Source: Algoriphagus litoralis (GTDB lineage Bacteria > Bacteroidota > Bacteroidia > Cytophagales > Cyclobacteriaceae). From it: a stretch of 64,000 nucleotides of DNA. The notes beneath the pieces were generated by a model. That model saw only the letters and a list, made by a program, of their open reading frames with translations, was not told the origin of the DNA and did no database searches. A program made the position numbers and the translations under genes. Below are positions 42,411 to 50,426 of this stretch, piece by piece. Numbering within the stretch: the stretch's first letter is position 1; each line of letters begins with the position of its first letter. The stretch lies in NCBI RefSeq assembly GCF_003259255.1, contig NZ_QGOL01000016.1, forward strand, positions 62,001 to 126,000, read 5' to 3'.

Positions 42411-43397
42411 TCAAGCTTTGACCGGAACCATTTCAGAATTGCCCAAGAATTTGAGCATTTCAAAATGAGACTTCAAAGCATCAAAAAATGTCTTTTTTGT
42501 ATGATAAGGGATATTGTATTCGGCCGCCGTGGCCTTTACAATCGGGGCAATTTTCCGGTAATGCACATGGCAAATATCGGGAAACAAGTGATGCTCTACC
42601 TGATGATTCAACCCACCGATCATCCAGGCGAAAATCCTGCTTTTCTCGGCATAGTTTGAGGTAGTAACCAACTGGTGAACCATGCGTTCACCTTCTACAA
42701 TTCCATTTTCGTCAAATCCAGGAAACTCCACATCAGGCATAATATGTGCCGTCTGAAACACCAATGAGATGCTCAAACCGGTGATGAAGTGAAGAATCAG
42801 ATAGGCCAGTAGTATTTGACCTACTCCAAAGGGAGAGAATGCGATGGGAAGTCCTAGAATAAATGCAAAATAAACTGCTTTCCAGGCGATAATCTTAAAC
42901 ACTGAATTTCTATAGACATTTTTGCCTTTCATCAGTCCCATGTCATAATAGCGCTTCAACCGGATAAAATCTTTGGAAGTCACCCAAGAGACGGTAGACA
43001 GACCATAGAAAAACCAAGTATACCAGTGCTGGTAGGGATGCAAGGCGTTTTTCTCTGCGTTGGGAGAAAATCTCAGAAAGAAAGGCGCATTGATATCATC
43101 ATCGCCTTCAGAGATATTGGTGTAGGAATGGTGGAGAACATTGTGTTGAATCTTCCACACAAATGCGTTAGCACCGACCATGTTAAGGGTATAGCCCAGT
43201 AATTTGTTGACCGTGGGATTCTTGGAAAATGATCCATGGATCGCATCGTGCATGACTCCCATACCTATGCCTGCCATTCCTAAGCCACTGATGATATAGC
43301 AAGCAAATAGTTGCCAGGTTTGATTTGCTACTCCGGTAAAAATGAGGACAATAGGGACAAAATAAAGCGAGATCATCACAATGGACTTGATGACCAT
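42411..43397 (-). CDS. Fatty acid desaturase, acyl-CoA/acyl-lipid type (328 aa from first ATG)
   Basis: The three histidine boxes of membrane di-iron desaturases are present: HDAIH (50-54), HNVLHH (85-90) and QVEHH (about 266-270), the last of the front-end (DesA/linoleoyl-CoA desaturase) type. Four or so membrane segments lie around them. The enzyme inserts double bonds in acyl chains, keeping membranes fluid in the cold. The ATG at 43397 is the first standard start, but the same frame upstream encodes ~39 residues with the family's usual N-terminus (KTIRFSESEL ... LKSRVNNYFK), so the true start is probably near 43514. It leads the cold-associated gene run. Confidence 0.9.
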   Translation of the reverse strand: MVIKSIVMISLYFVPIVLIFTGVANQTWQLFACYIISGLGMAGIGMGVMHDAIHGSFSKNPTVNKLLGYTLNMVGANAFVWKIQHNVLHHSYTNISEGDDDINAPFFLRFSPNAEKNALHPYQHWYTWFFYGLSTVSWVTSKDFIRLKRYYDMGLMKGKNVYRNSVFKIIAWKAVYFAFILGLPIAFSPFGVGQILLAYLILHFITGLSISLVFQTAHIMPDVEFPGFDENGIVEGERMVHQLVTTSNYAEKSRIFAWMIGGLNHQVEHHLFPDICHVHYRKIAPIVKATAAEYNIPYHTKKTFFDALKSHFEMLKFLGNSEMVPVKA

Positions 43398-43514
43398 TTC
43401 TTTATTTGCAAACTTGGATTTTTGGGTTGTTTTAAAGTAGTTATTGACTCTACTTTTAAGAGTTATCGAGAAATCAGATAATTCTGATTCCGAGAATCGG
43501 ATCGTCTTAATAAT
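43398..43514 (-). other. Probable N-terminal extension of the desaturase lacking ATG/GTG/TTG
   Basis: In frame with the desaturase, 39 codons without a stop encode KTIRFSESELSDFSITLK and SRVNNYFKTTQKSKFANKE, which resembles the usual desaturase N-terminus. No ATG, GTG or TTG lies between the in-frame TAA near 43600 and 43397. Two ATT codons at 43514 and 43511 stand where the start Met would be expected. Confidence 0.6.
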
Positions 43515-43774
43515 AAATGTATTTAGGGTAAAATGAAATCTAAGGTTCTCGTAATGATTGTAAACTGCAGGTTTTAATCCGAAAATAACACAGGTTATTT
43601 AAGCAATTAAAAAAGTAGAAGAAGAAGAATTAATACCTGTAGTGGAGAACTCTTGATTTGCTACTTAAGCAGGTGTAACACCAATGCTGACTTGTCACCA
43701 AGTGCCGAAAACATTTCTTCGACGAAACAAAGGTGATGAAAGGAAACCGGAATTCCTAATTTAGTTTCGGATTC

Positions 43775-45130
43775 TCAGTTCCATTTCCAATTTACTATGG
43801 CATTGAAATGTACGAGATCCACCTTATTATAGATTTGATTTGGACTGAGATTTTCATCATTCAAGGGTTCTTTACTTACCAATACTAGATGAAAATCCAG
43901 GTTCTTTACCTTTCTGGGAAGGTATTTTACACCCAAATTTACCTGACGATAGCTTGGGAAATTGTATTTATTCCCTGCAGAATCCTGCGTATCAGTCAAC
44001 CAATGAAAGCCCAGATGCCCGTATAAAGAGACAAGACTTTGGTCGATTCGATATTCAGCATAGGCCATTAGGGCATTGACTGATTCGAAGCCCTCGTTTC
44101 GTTCTCTGGGGATAAAGGTATACCAAGCATCTTTTCCCCATTCTCGAGGACTAAGCCAGCGTCCCTTCCCTCCCACGTGGGTAAAGTTAAGATGGGTCGT
44201 CCACCGTGAATTCTTCCATCCCACTCTACCCGATAGCGCAAAATTCTTATCGTCGGGTTCTTTGTATTTCAGATCAACATTCTCATTTCCTCCCTCACCT
44301 AATCCATGCTGGAATCCAGCTTGAAAACCAAGAATGAGAGTACTTGATTTCAACTGTGGGTTTTCTTCTAGGCTTAGCCAATAGGTCGAAAAGAGATTTT
44401 GGGCAATTGTATTGGAAAAATGAATTTTCGCATCTTCTCCAAGCTTCCGCTCCACCTCCCAGATACTCAGCCAATCACTTGCTGTGTTGCCAAAATATTC
44501 GGCAGGCTTCCCAGAAACAGCCCTTCCAGCCGGGTAAATTCCCACTGTACTGCCTACATCCAGCCATGCGCTACTCCCTCTGATGCTCATTCGCCCTATT
44601 CCCCACACGGAAAATCTCCAATGCGAATGAGGCGTAAACCAGACATGCAGCCCCTCAACTACTGTAGGAGAAAGTCTCCCATCTTGGGCATTAATCCAGT
44701 CTGTATTGATGCCCATTCTGCCTGCCTTGATCCCAACTTTTGCAGTGGAATATTCTAGGGAAAGGGTTTCCAGTTTACCGAAAAATCTATCTCTCGTATC
44801 CAAAAGATCGAATAGTCCAGTCTCATACCGGTTAGCCTGACCGCTCGTAGGATCCGGTAGCCAGATTTCCGAACTGGTCACATTGCCAAAAGACCGGTAC
44901 CCAAACTTCAATTTCCAATGGGATTGGTAGCTGATCAGCGCACCTAGATTCAAGCTCATGCCTAAGGCATAATCTTCCTTGAAATCTTGTCCAGGATAAT
45001 TTGTATTCATCCAGAAAGTGCGGAAATGCAGATCAGGACGTACAATGATTTTCTGCTCTTCATCTTGGGAAAATCCTTGGAAAAAAGAAACCAAAATGAA
45101 AAGGATACTCAGAATTATTCGCTGGATCAT
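43775..45130 (-). CDS. Outer-membrane porin-like beta-barrel protein (451 aa)
   Basis: A signal peptide (residues 1-21, SFFQGFSQ) precedes a long series of amphipathic strands with alternating aromatic residues, for example HWKLKFGYRSFGNV, HWRFSVWGIGRMS and RQVNLGVKYLPR, ending WKWN. Its size and layout suggest a substrate porin of the OprD/alginate-export kind. Its ATG overlaps the stop of the thiosulfate dehydrogenase gene (ATGA), so the two are translationally coupled and the porin may admit thiosulfate. The shorter, broken gene at 49620-50320 is its paralogue. Confidence 0.82.
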   Translation of the reverse strand: MIQRIILSILFILVSFFQGFSQDEEQKIIVRPDLHFRTFWMNTNYPGQDFKEDYALGMSLNLGALISYQSHWKLKFGYRSFGNVTSSEIWLPDPTSGQANRYETGLFDLLDTRDRFFGKLETLSLEYSTAKVGIKAGRMGINTDWINAQDGRLSPTVVEGLHVWFTPHSHWRFSVWGIGRMSIRGSSAWLDVGSTVGIYPAGRAVSGKPAEYFGNTASDWLSIWEVERKLGEDAKIHFSNTIAQNLFSTYWLSLEENPQLKSSTLILGFQAGFQHGLGEGGNENVDLKYKEPDDKNFALSGRVGWKNSRWTTHLNFTHVGGKGRWLSPREWGKDAWYTFIPRERNEGFESVNALMAYAEYRIDQSLVSLYGHLGFHWLTDTQDSAGNKYNFPSYRQVNLGVKYLPRKVKNLDFHLVLVSKEPLNDENLSPNQIYNKVDLVHFNAIVNWKWN

Positions 45131-46179
45131 TGGGATTTTGCTCTGGCCTCCCGGATAGGTTTAAAGGGGCCAAACTTATGCTGCTCCTCTGAAAATTCAT
45201 CAGCAAATGGCCCAAATGGATGATCCACCGGCTTTTTGGAAATGTCAGGCCAATCTCCGGAGAGATCTTTGGCAGGGCGCTCCATACTGTTGACATAGGC
45301 CGCAACATCCCATGCATCTTCATCGGAAACCATGGGATTCTCAAAGGTAGCTCCCAGTGGCATATTGGCTTTGACATAGCCTGCAAAACGCGACAATCTA
45401 TAGAGTCCAGCACCATGATTGTAGCTGTTTTTCCCCCATAATGGAGGATAAATATAGCCTTTGCCATCTGGTTTGGCCATGCCTTGTCCCTCTGGACCAT
45501 GGCAGGTTTGGCATTGATTGTCATAGACTAGCTTGCCTTTTAGGGGATCGGCAGCTCGATCAAGCGCAGGTACTTCGTAGAGGCCCACTCCTTTTGGGAC
45601 TTCACCTTTCGGCACATCTTTGCCCAACCAGTTGATGTAAGCCGCCATAGCAATCATTTCTTTTGAATCTTTTTCCAGTGGTTTGCCATTCAAACTTCGC
45701 TCAAAGCAGTCATTAATTCGTTTGGTGATGTCTTCTTTAGTACCTGAGCGAGCTCTCATTTTTGGGTAGGTAGCAGCGACTGCGCCATAATTATTCCCCA
45801 GTGGCACTGTACCTGCCTGCAGGTGACAGTTTTGGCAGTTCATTCCATTGGAGATTGCTTTAACCTTGCCATTGGGACCAAGATATTCCGAGGTGTTGGC
45901 TACCAATTCTTTTCCGTACTTAATGTCCTCCGCGTTGGGTTCAGAATCTACAGAAACCCAATCAGGTGCTTGCCACATTCCTGCAGGATCCATAAGCGCT
46001 TTGACGGCTGGAAGGTCAGCAAGGGCTTGAGGTAGTACATTTTCTTGCTCATTCAGCGTGGGAAGTGAAATGCCGGAATAGGACAAGAATAAAACAAAAC
46101 CAACCACTCCCACTAGAGCCGTGGCTAAACCCAATAGGGCTACCAACAAAGTGATCAGTTTGACAAAAGGCTGCATCAT
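45127..46179 (-). CDS. tsdA: Diheme cytochrome c, TsdA-like thiosulfate dehydrogenase (350 aa)
   Basis: The start is placed at the ATG at 46179 (or the next, 46176); a TTG start at 46266 would add an unlikely lead. An N-terminal membrane anchor (about residues 5-32) is followed by two heme sites, CQNCH (115-119) and CQTCH (223-227). The stretch RINDCFERSLNGKPL contains Cys158, which corresponds to the unusual Cys axial ligand of heme 1 in TsdA. NYGAVAATYPKMRAR and HGAGLYRLSRFAGYVKANMP are also TsdA-like. TsdA joins two thiosulfates to tetrathionate in the periplasm. A perfect Crp/Fnr-like palindrome lies about 64 nt upstream of the start. Confidence 0.85.
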   Translation of the reverse strand: MMQPFVKLITLLVALLGLATALVGVVGFVLFLSYSGISLPTLNEQENVLPQALADLPAVKALMDPAGMWQAPDWVSVDSEPNAEDIKYGKELVANTSEYLGPNGKVKAISNGMNCQNCHLQAGTVPLGNNYGAVAATYPKMRARSGTKEDITKRINDCFERSLNGKPLEKDSKEMIAMAAYINWLGKDVPKGEVPKGVGLYEVPALDRAADPLKGKLVYDNQCQTCHGPEGQGMAKPDGKGYIYPPLWGKNSYNHGAGLYRLSRFAGYVKANMPLGATFENPMVSDEDAWDVAAYVNSMERPAKDLSGDWPDISKKPVDHPFGPFADEFSEEQHKFGPFKPIREARAKSQ

Positions 46180-46235
46180 CGGAATATTAGTCACGTGGTA
46201 ATATACAAAAATCAGAAAAACCGGGAGTCCAACAC

Positions 46236-46251
46236 TGTGACTGGGGTCACA
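46236..46251. promoter_or_regulatory. Crp/Fnr-family palindrome upstream of tsdA
   Basis: TGTGACTGGGGTCACA is a perfect match to TGTGA-N6-TCACA. Its centre is about 64 nt upstream of the tsdA ATG, in the gap behind the thioesterase stop. No Crp/Fnr-type regulator gene is in the window. Confidence 0.75.
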
Positions 46252-46296
46252 TGAAAAAAAATACAAAAGCCAAAATTAAAAAGACTCCTTTCTAGG

Positions 46297-47010
46297 TTAA
46301 ACTTTTGACGTGAAGACAAGCTTTTTTCCGACTTTCCCTTCCACTACAAAGCCGGATTCATTTTTGAACAGCGTGATCACGACCAAATCATCAACCAGAC
46401 ATTCAGCCAGATAGTTGATGGCAAGTGTAGTGGGTTTTATTCCCTGATCGAAAAGCAAATTTTCAACCCATCGGATGTAGCTGGTATTGTTGACATGGTA
46501 ATTCAAATCCAAATCAGAAAACCTGACTCTAAGTGTCTCAGACGCCATTTCAACTCCTGAGGCAATGATTTTCACAGGTTGCCAGCTTGGCTTCTCAGCA
46601 GGATCAAAGAGCTCCGAAGGTAGAACGGATTCAGGTTTCAAGATCCGTTTTGATTCGGAATTCACCAACAACCAAGAGGACATGCCCCTGACCAAAACCT
46701 GGTCTTGCTGGTCCCTGACCAAGAACTCCCGAAAAGCGAACAGCTTATCTGCTCCTCTTCCTCCTGTGAAAAGTTGAATCCTATCTCCCCATTTCGGAAA
46801 TTGATCCACTTTGATTTCCAATCGGGATAAGATCCAGATTTGATTGGAATCTCTCAGATTTTGACCAAAATGAGCTGAATCGGCGTGTTTCCAGGCGATT
46901 TCCTGCAAAAGATCCGCGATTGCAGTCAAAGAACAATAGCCGTCAGGATTGACCAGAAAGGAACTTACCTCACTGTCTAATCGAAACTGAAGACCCTCGG
47001 GAAAATTCAT
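46297..47010 (-). CDS. Acyl-ACP thioesterase (FatA/FatB-like, 237 aa)
   Basis: Two hotdog folds in tandem are visible: residues about 5-130 (CSLTAIADLLQEIAWKHADS, NQIWILSRLEIKVDQFPKWGD, FREFLVRDQQDQVLVRGMSSW) and 145-237 (RVRFSDLDLNYHVNNTSYIRWVEN, with the DxDxNxHVNNxxY catalytic region). The family releases fatty acids from acyl carrier protein. Its ATG overlaps the stop of the MFS gene by 4 nt, so both form one transcript. A fatty acid or derivative exported by the transporter is only a guess. Confidence 0.88.
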   Translation of the reverse strand: MNFPEGLQFRLDSEVSSFLVNPDGYCSLTAIADLLQEIAWKHADSAHFGQNLRDSNQIWILSRLEIKVDQFPKWGDRIQLFTGGRGADKLFAFREFLVRDQQDQVLVRGMSSWLLVNSESKRILKPESVLPSELFDPAEKPSWQPVKIIASGVEMASETLRVRFSDLDLNYHVNNTSYIRWVENLLFDQGIKPTTLAINYLAECLVDDLVVITLFKNESGFVVEGKVGKKLVFTSKV

Positions 47011-48179
47011 GAGACCGTTGATGTTTTGAATTTTTGAGGAATAAGAAAAACCCCTTTTCGGAAGCTTGAAAGCAAGGTGATTCCCAGACCGTTGATTGCA
47101 ATCAAAGCAAAAGATGTCTTAAGGTCAAATAATTCAGCGATGAATCCAATCAAAGGAGGCCCAAGCAAGAAACCAAAAAATGAGATCGTAGACACCAAAG
47201 CCAGTGCGACACTTGGACTGTATAATTTTGACCTTCCGGCAATGCTGTAGGAAAGCGGGATAATGGATGCGATTCCAAAACCAACCAATAAAAACCCAAT
47301 TGTCGCGGTCACAATGCTCGGGAAAGCCACAGACAGTGCTAATCCACTAAAAATCAAAATCCCACTGATTTGGATCACTGCTACTTTGGTGTATCGGGCT
47401 GCGATTTTATCAGTAATAAATCTGCCTGAAGCCATACTTCCCATGAATGCCACATACCCCAAAGCGATAAGGGAAGGATCTGCCATGACTACTTTTTTGA
47501 AATAAACCCCACTCCAATCAAACATACATCCTTCACACATCATTCCCAGAAAGGCGATCATCCCAATCCGAAGCAATAAGGCATCTGGACGCTTCAGTAC
47601 CAATCCCCCTCCTTCGCTCACTTTTTGTTCTTTGATGATGAATCGATGGGAAGAAAGGATGATCGTCAAGGCGATTCCCATGACGATCGCAAAATGAAGT
47701 TCAGGAGAGAAATCGAGGAAAATCATGCCTGCGCCCAGTCCTGCGCCCACAAATCCTGCCATGCTCCATAGCCCGTGAAAAGAGGCCAAAATACTTTTCC
47801 CCATTTGGTCCTCCAGGTCTAATGCTTGGGTATTGAGTGAAATATTCATCACATTTCCTAAAAGACCATAGGTGATCAATACCGGGATAAGGATTAGAAT
47901 CGAGGGACTCAATCCGATCAAAGGTAACGTCAATGCATAGCAAATACCCCCTATCATGATCACTCGTCTGCTCCCATAGTGATGTACGGCCCATCCTGCC
48001 AAAGGTAATCCTAGTAGCGAGCCTATTGGCAAGAACAACAGAAGGGTACCCAACTCCCCTTCTGAGAGGTCAAATCTGGATTGGATATCAGGAATTCGGG
48101 CCGCCCAAGTGGCAAAGCAAAGTCCCACGAAAAAAAACATAGCGCCCAGTGCAGTTCGGCGTTTGGAAAGGTAGTTCAT
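47007..48179 (-). CDS. MFS transporter, YbjJ-like (390 aa)
   Basis: The ATG at 48179 begins MNYLSKRRTALGAMFFFVGL, the first helix; the frame further upstream is not conserved and would need a TTG start. Twelve membrane segments can be counted. The loop between helices 2 and 3 reads GWAVHHYGSRRVIM, an MFS signature variant, and RIPDIQSRFDLSEGELG lies in the first outer loop as in YbjJ-type and fucose-permease-like carriers. The substrate is unknown. It overlaps the thioesterase gene by 4 nt. Confidence 0.9.
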   Translation of the reverse strand: MNYLSKRRTALGAMFFFVGLCFATWAARIPDIQSRFDLSEGELGTLLLFLPIGSLLGLPLAGWAVHHYGSRRVIMIGGICYALTLPLIGLSPSILILIPVLITYGLLGNVMNISLNTQALDLEDQMGKSILASFHGLWSMAGFVGAGLGAGMIFLDFSPELHFAIVMGIALTIILSSHRFIIKEQKVSEGGGLVLKRPDALLLRIGMIAFLGMMCEGCMFDWSGVYFKKVVMADPSLIALGYVAFMGSMASGRFITDKIAARYTKVAVIQISGILIFSGLALSVAFPSIVTATIGFLLVGFGIASIIPLSYSIAGRSKLYSPSVALALVSTISFFGFLLGPPLIGFIAELFDLKTSFALIAINGLGITLLSSFRKGVFLIPQKFKTSTVS

Positions 48180-48298
48180 ATGGTTGGTCTGGTCTAATAG
48201 GCTGGCAAATTTAAAAATAATCGAATGGTTTTTGGACTGATTTGGATTCTGCAAAAACTATTGCGCTTCAGATGGAGTTTTGCCTGAAAGCAAAGCTT

Positions 48299-48379
48299 AT
48301 GGAATTTGTAATAGTAGGCGTGATACTGATCACCATCATCATTTTCATCCGAATCATCATCAAAAAAGTCTTTAGCTAA
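48299..48379 (+). CDS. Very small single-pass membrane protein (26 aa, candidate)
   Basis: An ATG at 48299 opens a 26-codon frame: MEFVIVGVILITIIIFIRII followed by IKKVFS and TAA. It is one hydrophobic helix of about 20 residues with a basic C-terminal end, so the positive-inside rule places the C-terminus in the cytoplasm. A terminator hairpin begins five bases after the stop codon, which supports a real transcript. It is divergent from the MFS gene, 120 nt from its start. I cannot name a family. Confidence 0.55.
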   Translation: MEFVIVGVILITIIIFIRIIIKKVFS

Positions 48380-48383
48380 AAAA

Positions 48384-48411
48384 AGCCACTTCCTGTAGAA
48401 AGTGGCTTTGA
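48384..48411. terminator. Bidirectional terminator
   Basis: Perfect 8-bp stem AGCCACTT/AAGTGGCT (48384-48391 with 48400-48407), with TTTGACTTT on the plus side and TTTTTTT (complement of 48378-48384) on the minus side. It serves the 26-codon ORF on plus and the YeeE/YedE gene ending at 48428 on minus. Confidence 0.8.
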
Positions 48412-48427
48412 CTTTATTGTGATCAGA

Positions 48428-48916
48428 TCAATTTGGTAGCTTGTCGGAAAATTTACCATACGTCCAAGTCCCCGCCAGAGCGGATATCAAGGTCACCAAA
48501 ACTACCGTATATCCGCTGCCGATCTGAGCAAAAAGAGGACCCGGACATGCTCCGGTCAATGCCCATCCCAAGCCGAAAATAAACCCTCCGTAGATTTGTC
48601 CTTTTTTGAATACCTTATCAGGAATCACGATCTGCTCACCATTAATAGACTTGATATTCAATCGCTTAATGAGCTGGATTGAAATTATCCCGGTAACGAT
48701 GGCAGACCCGATCACGCCATACATGTGGAAAGACTGAAGGCGAAACATCTCTTGAATTCTAAACCAGGAAATAATCTCAGCCTTCACGAAAACTATCCCG
48801 AAGATTGTTCCCAAAATTAAATATTTGAGAAGTTCGAGCCCTTTGTCGTGATTCTCGCTAAGATTGGGAGCTACGCAATGTGGATCCTGAACAATTGTTT
48901 TTTCTGCTATTTTCAT
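48428..48916 (-). CDS. YeeE/YedE family protein, DUF6691-type half (162 aa)
   Basis: The ATG at 48916 is preferred; a TTG nine codons upstream is less likely. After a polar lead with DPHCVAPN, four membrane segments follow. The signature GFIFGLGWALTGACPGPLFAQIGSG carries the conserved Cys of the YeeE/YedE family, which handles thiosulfate or sulfide-derived sulfur in TsuA. It pairs with the gene just upstream (97 nt between the stop and this start), the two halves together making a TsuA- or PmpAB-like transporter. Confidence 0.88.
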   Translation of the reverse strand: MKIAEKTIVQDPHCVAPNLSENHDKGLELLKYLILGTIFGIVFVKAEIISWFRIQEMFRLQSFHMYGVIGSAIVTGIISIQLIKRLNIKSINGEQIVIPDKVFKKGQIYGGFIFGLGWALTGACPGPLFAQIGSGYTVVLVTLISALAGTWTYGKFSDKLPN

Positions 48917-49013
48917 GTCAATCTGTGTTATTTTTTTTGTCAAATGAAAGTACCTCGCCTATCAAAATCCACTATTTCGGCTTTCGAAGCAGGTATTTCA
49001 CCATCCCTTGCTA

Positions 49014-49595
49014 TTAAAATCCTACCAACTTCATCAATGGCTCCAACAATACATGGGTCATCAGAAAGCCCCCGACCATAAAGAAAATTGTTGCTACTAA
49101 GGATGGCCATTGAAGGGAGCTAATTCCCATGATGGCATGGCCGGAAGTACAGCCTCCTGCATATCGAGTTCCAAATCCAACCAGAAAACCTCCAACGACA
49201 AAGAACAGAAGTCCCTTGGCAGTGAACAGGTTGCTCCAGGAGAAAATATCAGAAGGAAGTAGCGAATTGAAATCAGTGATTCCCAAAGCGGCAAGGTCGG
49301 ATTGCGTAGCCTCAGAGATGACGATGGTCTCTGGGTTAGCTAGGAAATTCATTGCGATGAAACCGCCTATTGCTGTTCCCAATACAAAGAGAAGGTTCCA
49401 GGTCTCCTTTTTCCAGTTGTAGGAAAAAAACGGGATACCAGCAGGCACACAAGCTGCGCAGATATGGCGCAGGGAAGATGAAATTCCGAAGGTTTTGTTC
49501 CCCAAAATCAATAGTGCTGGCACGGTCAATCCTATCATCGGTCCAGCCACATACCAGGGCCAAGGCTGAGAAATCCATTCAATAAATTGGTTCAT
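49014..49595 (-). CDS. YeeE/YedE family sulfur transporter half (193 aa)
   Basis: Five or six membrane segments and the signature [21 protein letters not shown] are present, with the conserved Cys of the family in GGCTSGH. A second Cys-bearing loop ([10 protein letters not shown]) lies near residue 45. Proteins of this family import thiosulfate or reactive sulfur. The gene begins 24 nt after the broken porin paralogue and continues into the other half, so the three share one leader with a Crp/Fnr-like site. Neighbouring persulfide dioxygenase and thioredoxin support a sulfur role. Confidence 0.9.
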   Translation of the reverse strand: MNQFIEWISQPWPWYVAGPMIGLTVPALLILGNKTFGISSSLRHICAACVPAGIPFFSYNWKKETWNLLFVLGTAIGGFIAMNFLANPETIVISEATQSDLAALGITDFNSLLPSDIFSWSNLFTAKGLLFFVVGGFLVGFGTRYAGGCTSGHAIMGISSLQWPSLVATIFFMVGGFLMTHVLLEPLMKLVGF

Positions 49596-49619
49596 AGGTA
49601 GTTTGCTTGTTTTTCTATT

Positions 49620-50320
49620 TTAAAATCTGTAGTCTAAAATCAACTTGTAATTGGTCATATTGACCCGGTTGATCACATATTTCTTAGGAATTTTTTGGGT
49701 GAAATCCTCATTTTTGGCGGCAATCAGTACCTGTAAATTCAGTCCCTTGAAAAACCCACCAAATTTGTAATCCATTAATTCGGTGAAATGATAGTAGGAT
49801 GGTAAACCATATTTATTCAATAGGACATTTTCTAAATCAGGCGTATGCACATGGCTGGCTCCAAGTGTGATGCTGAGTTTGTCCTGAACAAAGTTTTGGT
49901 CAAACAAAACGCTGGTTGCAAGATCTCCTCCTATCCCTTCGAATCGCTCCCTTTGCATACTTACGAAGAACTTTTCCCTTCCCCATTCTCTTGGAAATAG
50001 AAACCTGCCATTGTCCGAAATCCCCAGATAATTCAACATTAACTCAAAATCTCCCAAATGGATTCCAGTTTGAAGCCCTATTCCATGAGTTTGTTCTCCA
50101 GGCAGGGTATATGTCCCGGTTGGTTTTCAGTATGTCTGTAAAAGGATCGTAGGTGAAATCCAAAACTTCCGGTTTTCAATTGATCCCCAAACAACTTTTC
50201 GTTTGAGGAGAAATCCTGTGATATTCCTTCGTGATGCTGAGAAATTCCAGAAAATGCAAGGTTTATTAGCGAAACCGTCATCAGTCCTAGCTTTTCCAAA
50301 GAAAGTTCAAATTTGCCCAT
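49620..50320 (-). pseudogene. Porin-like barrel, internally deleted and frameshifted paralogue of 43775-45130
   Basis: The ATG at 50320 opens 80 codons (MGKFELSLEKLGLMTVSLIN ... FHLRSFYRHTEN) before a stop at 50078. In the next frame the reading resumes from about 50125 as KPTGTYTLPGEQTHGIGLQT and runs to the stop at 49620. Restoring one A in the run within ACTGAAAACC (about 50125) joins both frames. The C-terminal half aligns with the last ~150 residues of the porin at 43775 (FPREWGREKFF against SPREWGKDAWY). About 220 internal residues of that porin have no counterpart. The gene is therefore very probably dead, although it still occupies the head of the YeeE/YedE transcript. Confidence 0.75.
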
Positions 50321-50337
50321 GTTTATTTACTTATTCC

Positions 50338-50353
50338 TGTGACTTTGATCACA
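50338..50353. promoter_or_regulatory. Crp/Fnr-family palindrome upstream of porin remnant and YeeE/YedE genes
   Basis: TGTGACTTTGATCACA is a perfect TGTGA-N6-TCACA palindrome. It sits between the terminator of the persulfide dioxygenase gene (50373-50400) and the ATG at 50320, so it can only serve the transcript running to 48428. Confidence 0.75.
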
Positions 50354-50370
50354 TCGGGTTGGCTTAAATT

Positions 50371-50400
50371 AAAAATGGCAAGCTCGAAAGCTTGCCATTT
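50371..50400 (-). terminator. Rho-independent terminator after persulfide dioxygenase-rhodanese gene
   Basis: A perfect 12-bp stem AAATGGCAAGCT/AGCTTGCCATTT (50373-50384 with 50389-50400, CGAA loop) is followed on the minus strand by TTTTTAATTTAA. It begins 26 nt after the stop codon at 50427. Confidence 0.88.
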
Positions 50401-50426
50401 AGTTTGATAATTGTTGGTGACGCTAC

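Noticed and set aside
42400..42414. TTG start for the DEAD-box helicase overlapping the desaturase stop
   Set aside because: An ATG five codons later is available and no conserved residue lies before it.
46184..46204. A+T-flanked palindrome around CACGTG just upstream of tsdA
   Set aside because: The two arms (ATATTA/TAATAT) and the CACGTG core do not share a centre, so it is not a proper dyad.
46180..46266. TTG start that would extend TsdA by 29 residues
   Set aside because: The extension is unlike the family, would place Cys and His before the membrane anchor, and would cover the promoter side of the palindrome.
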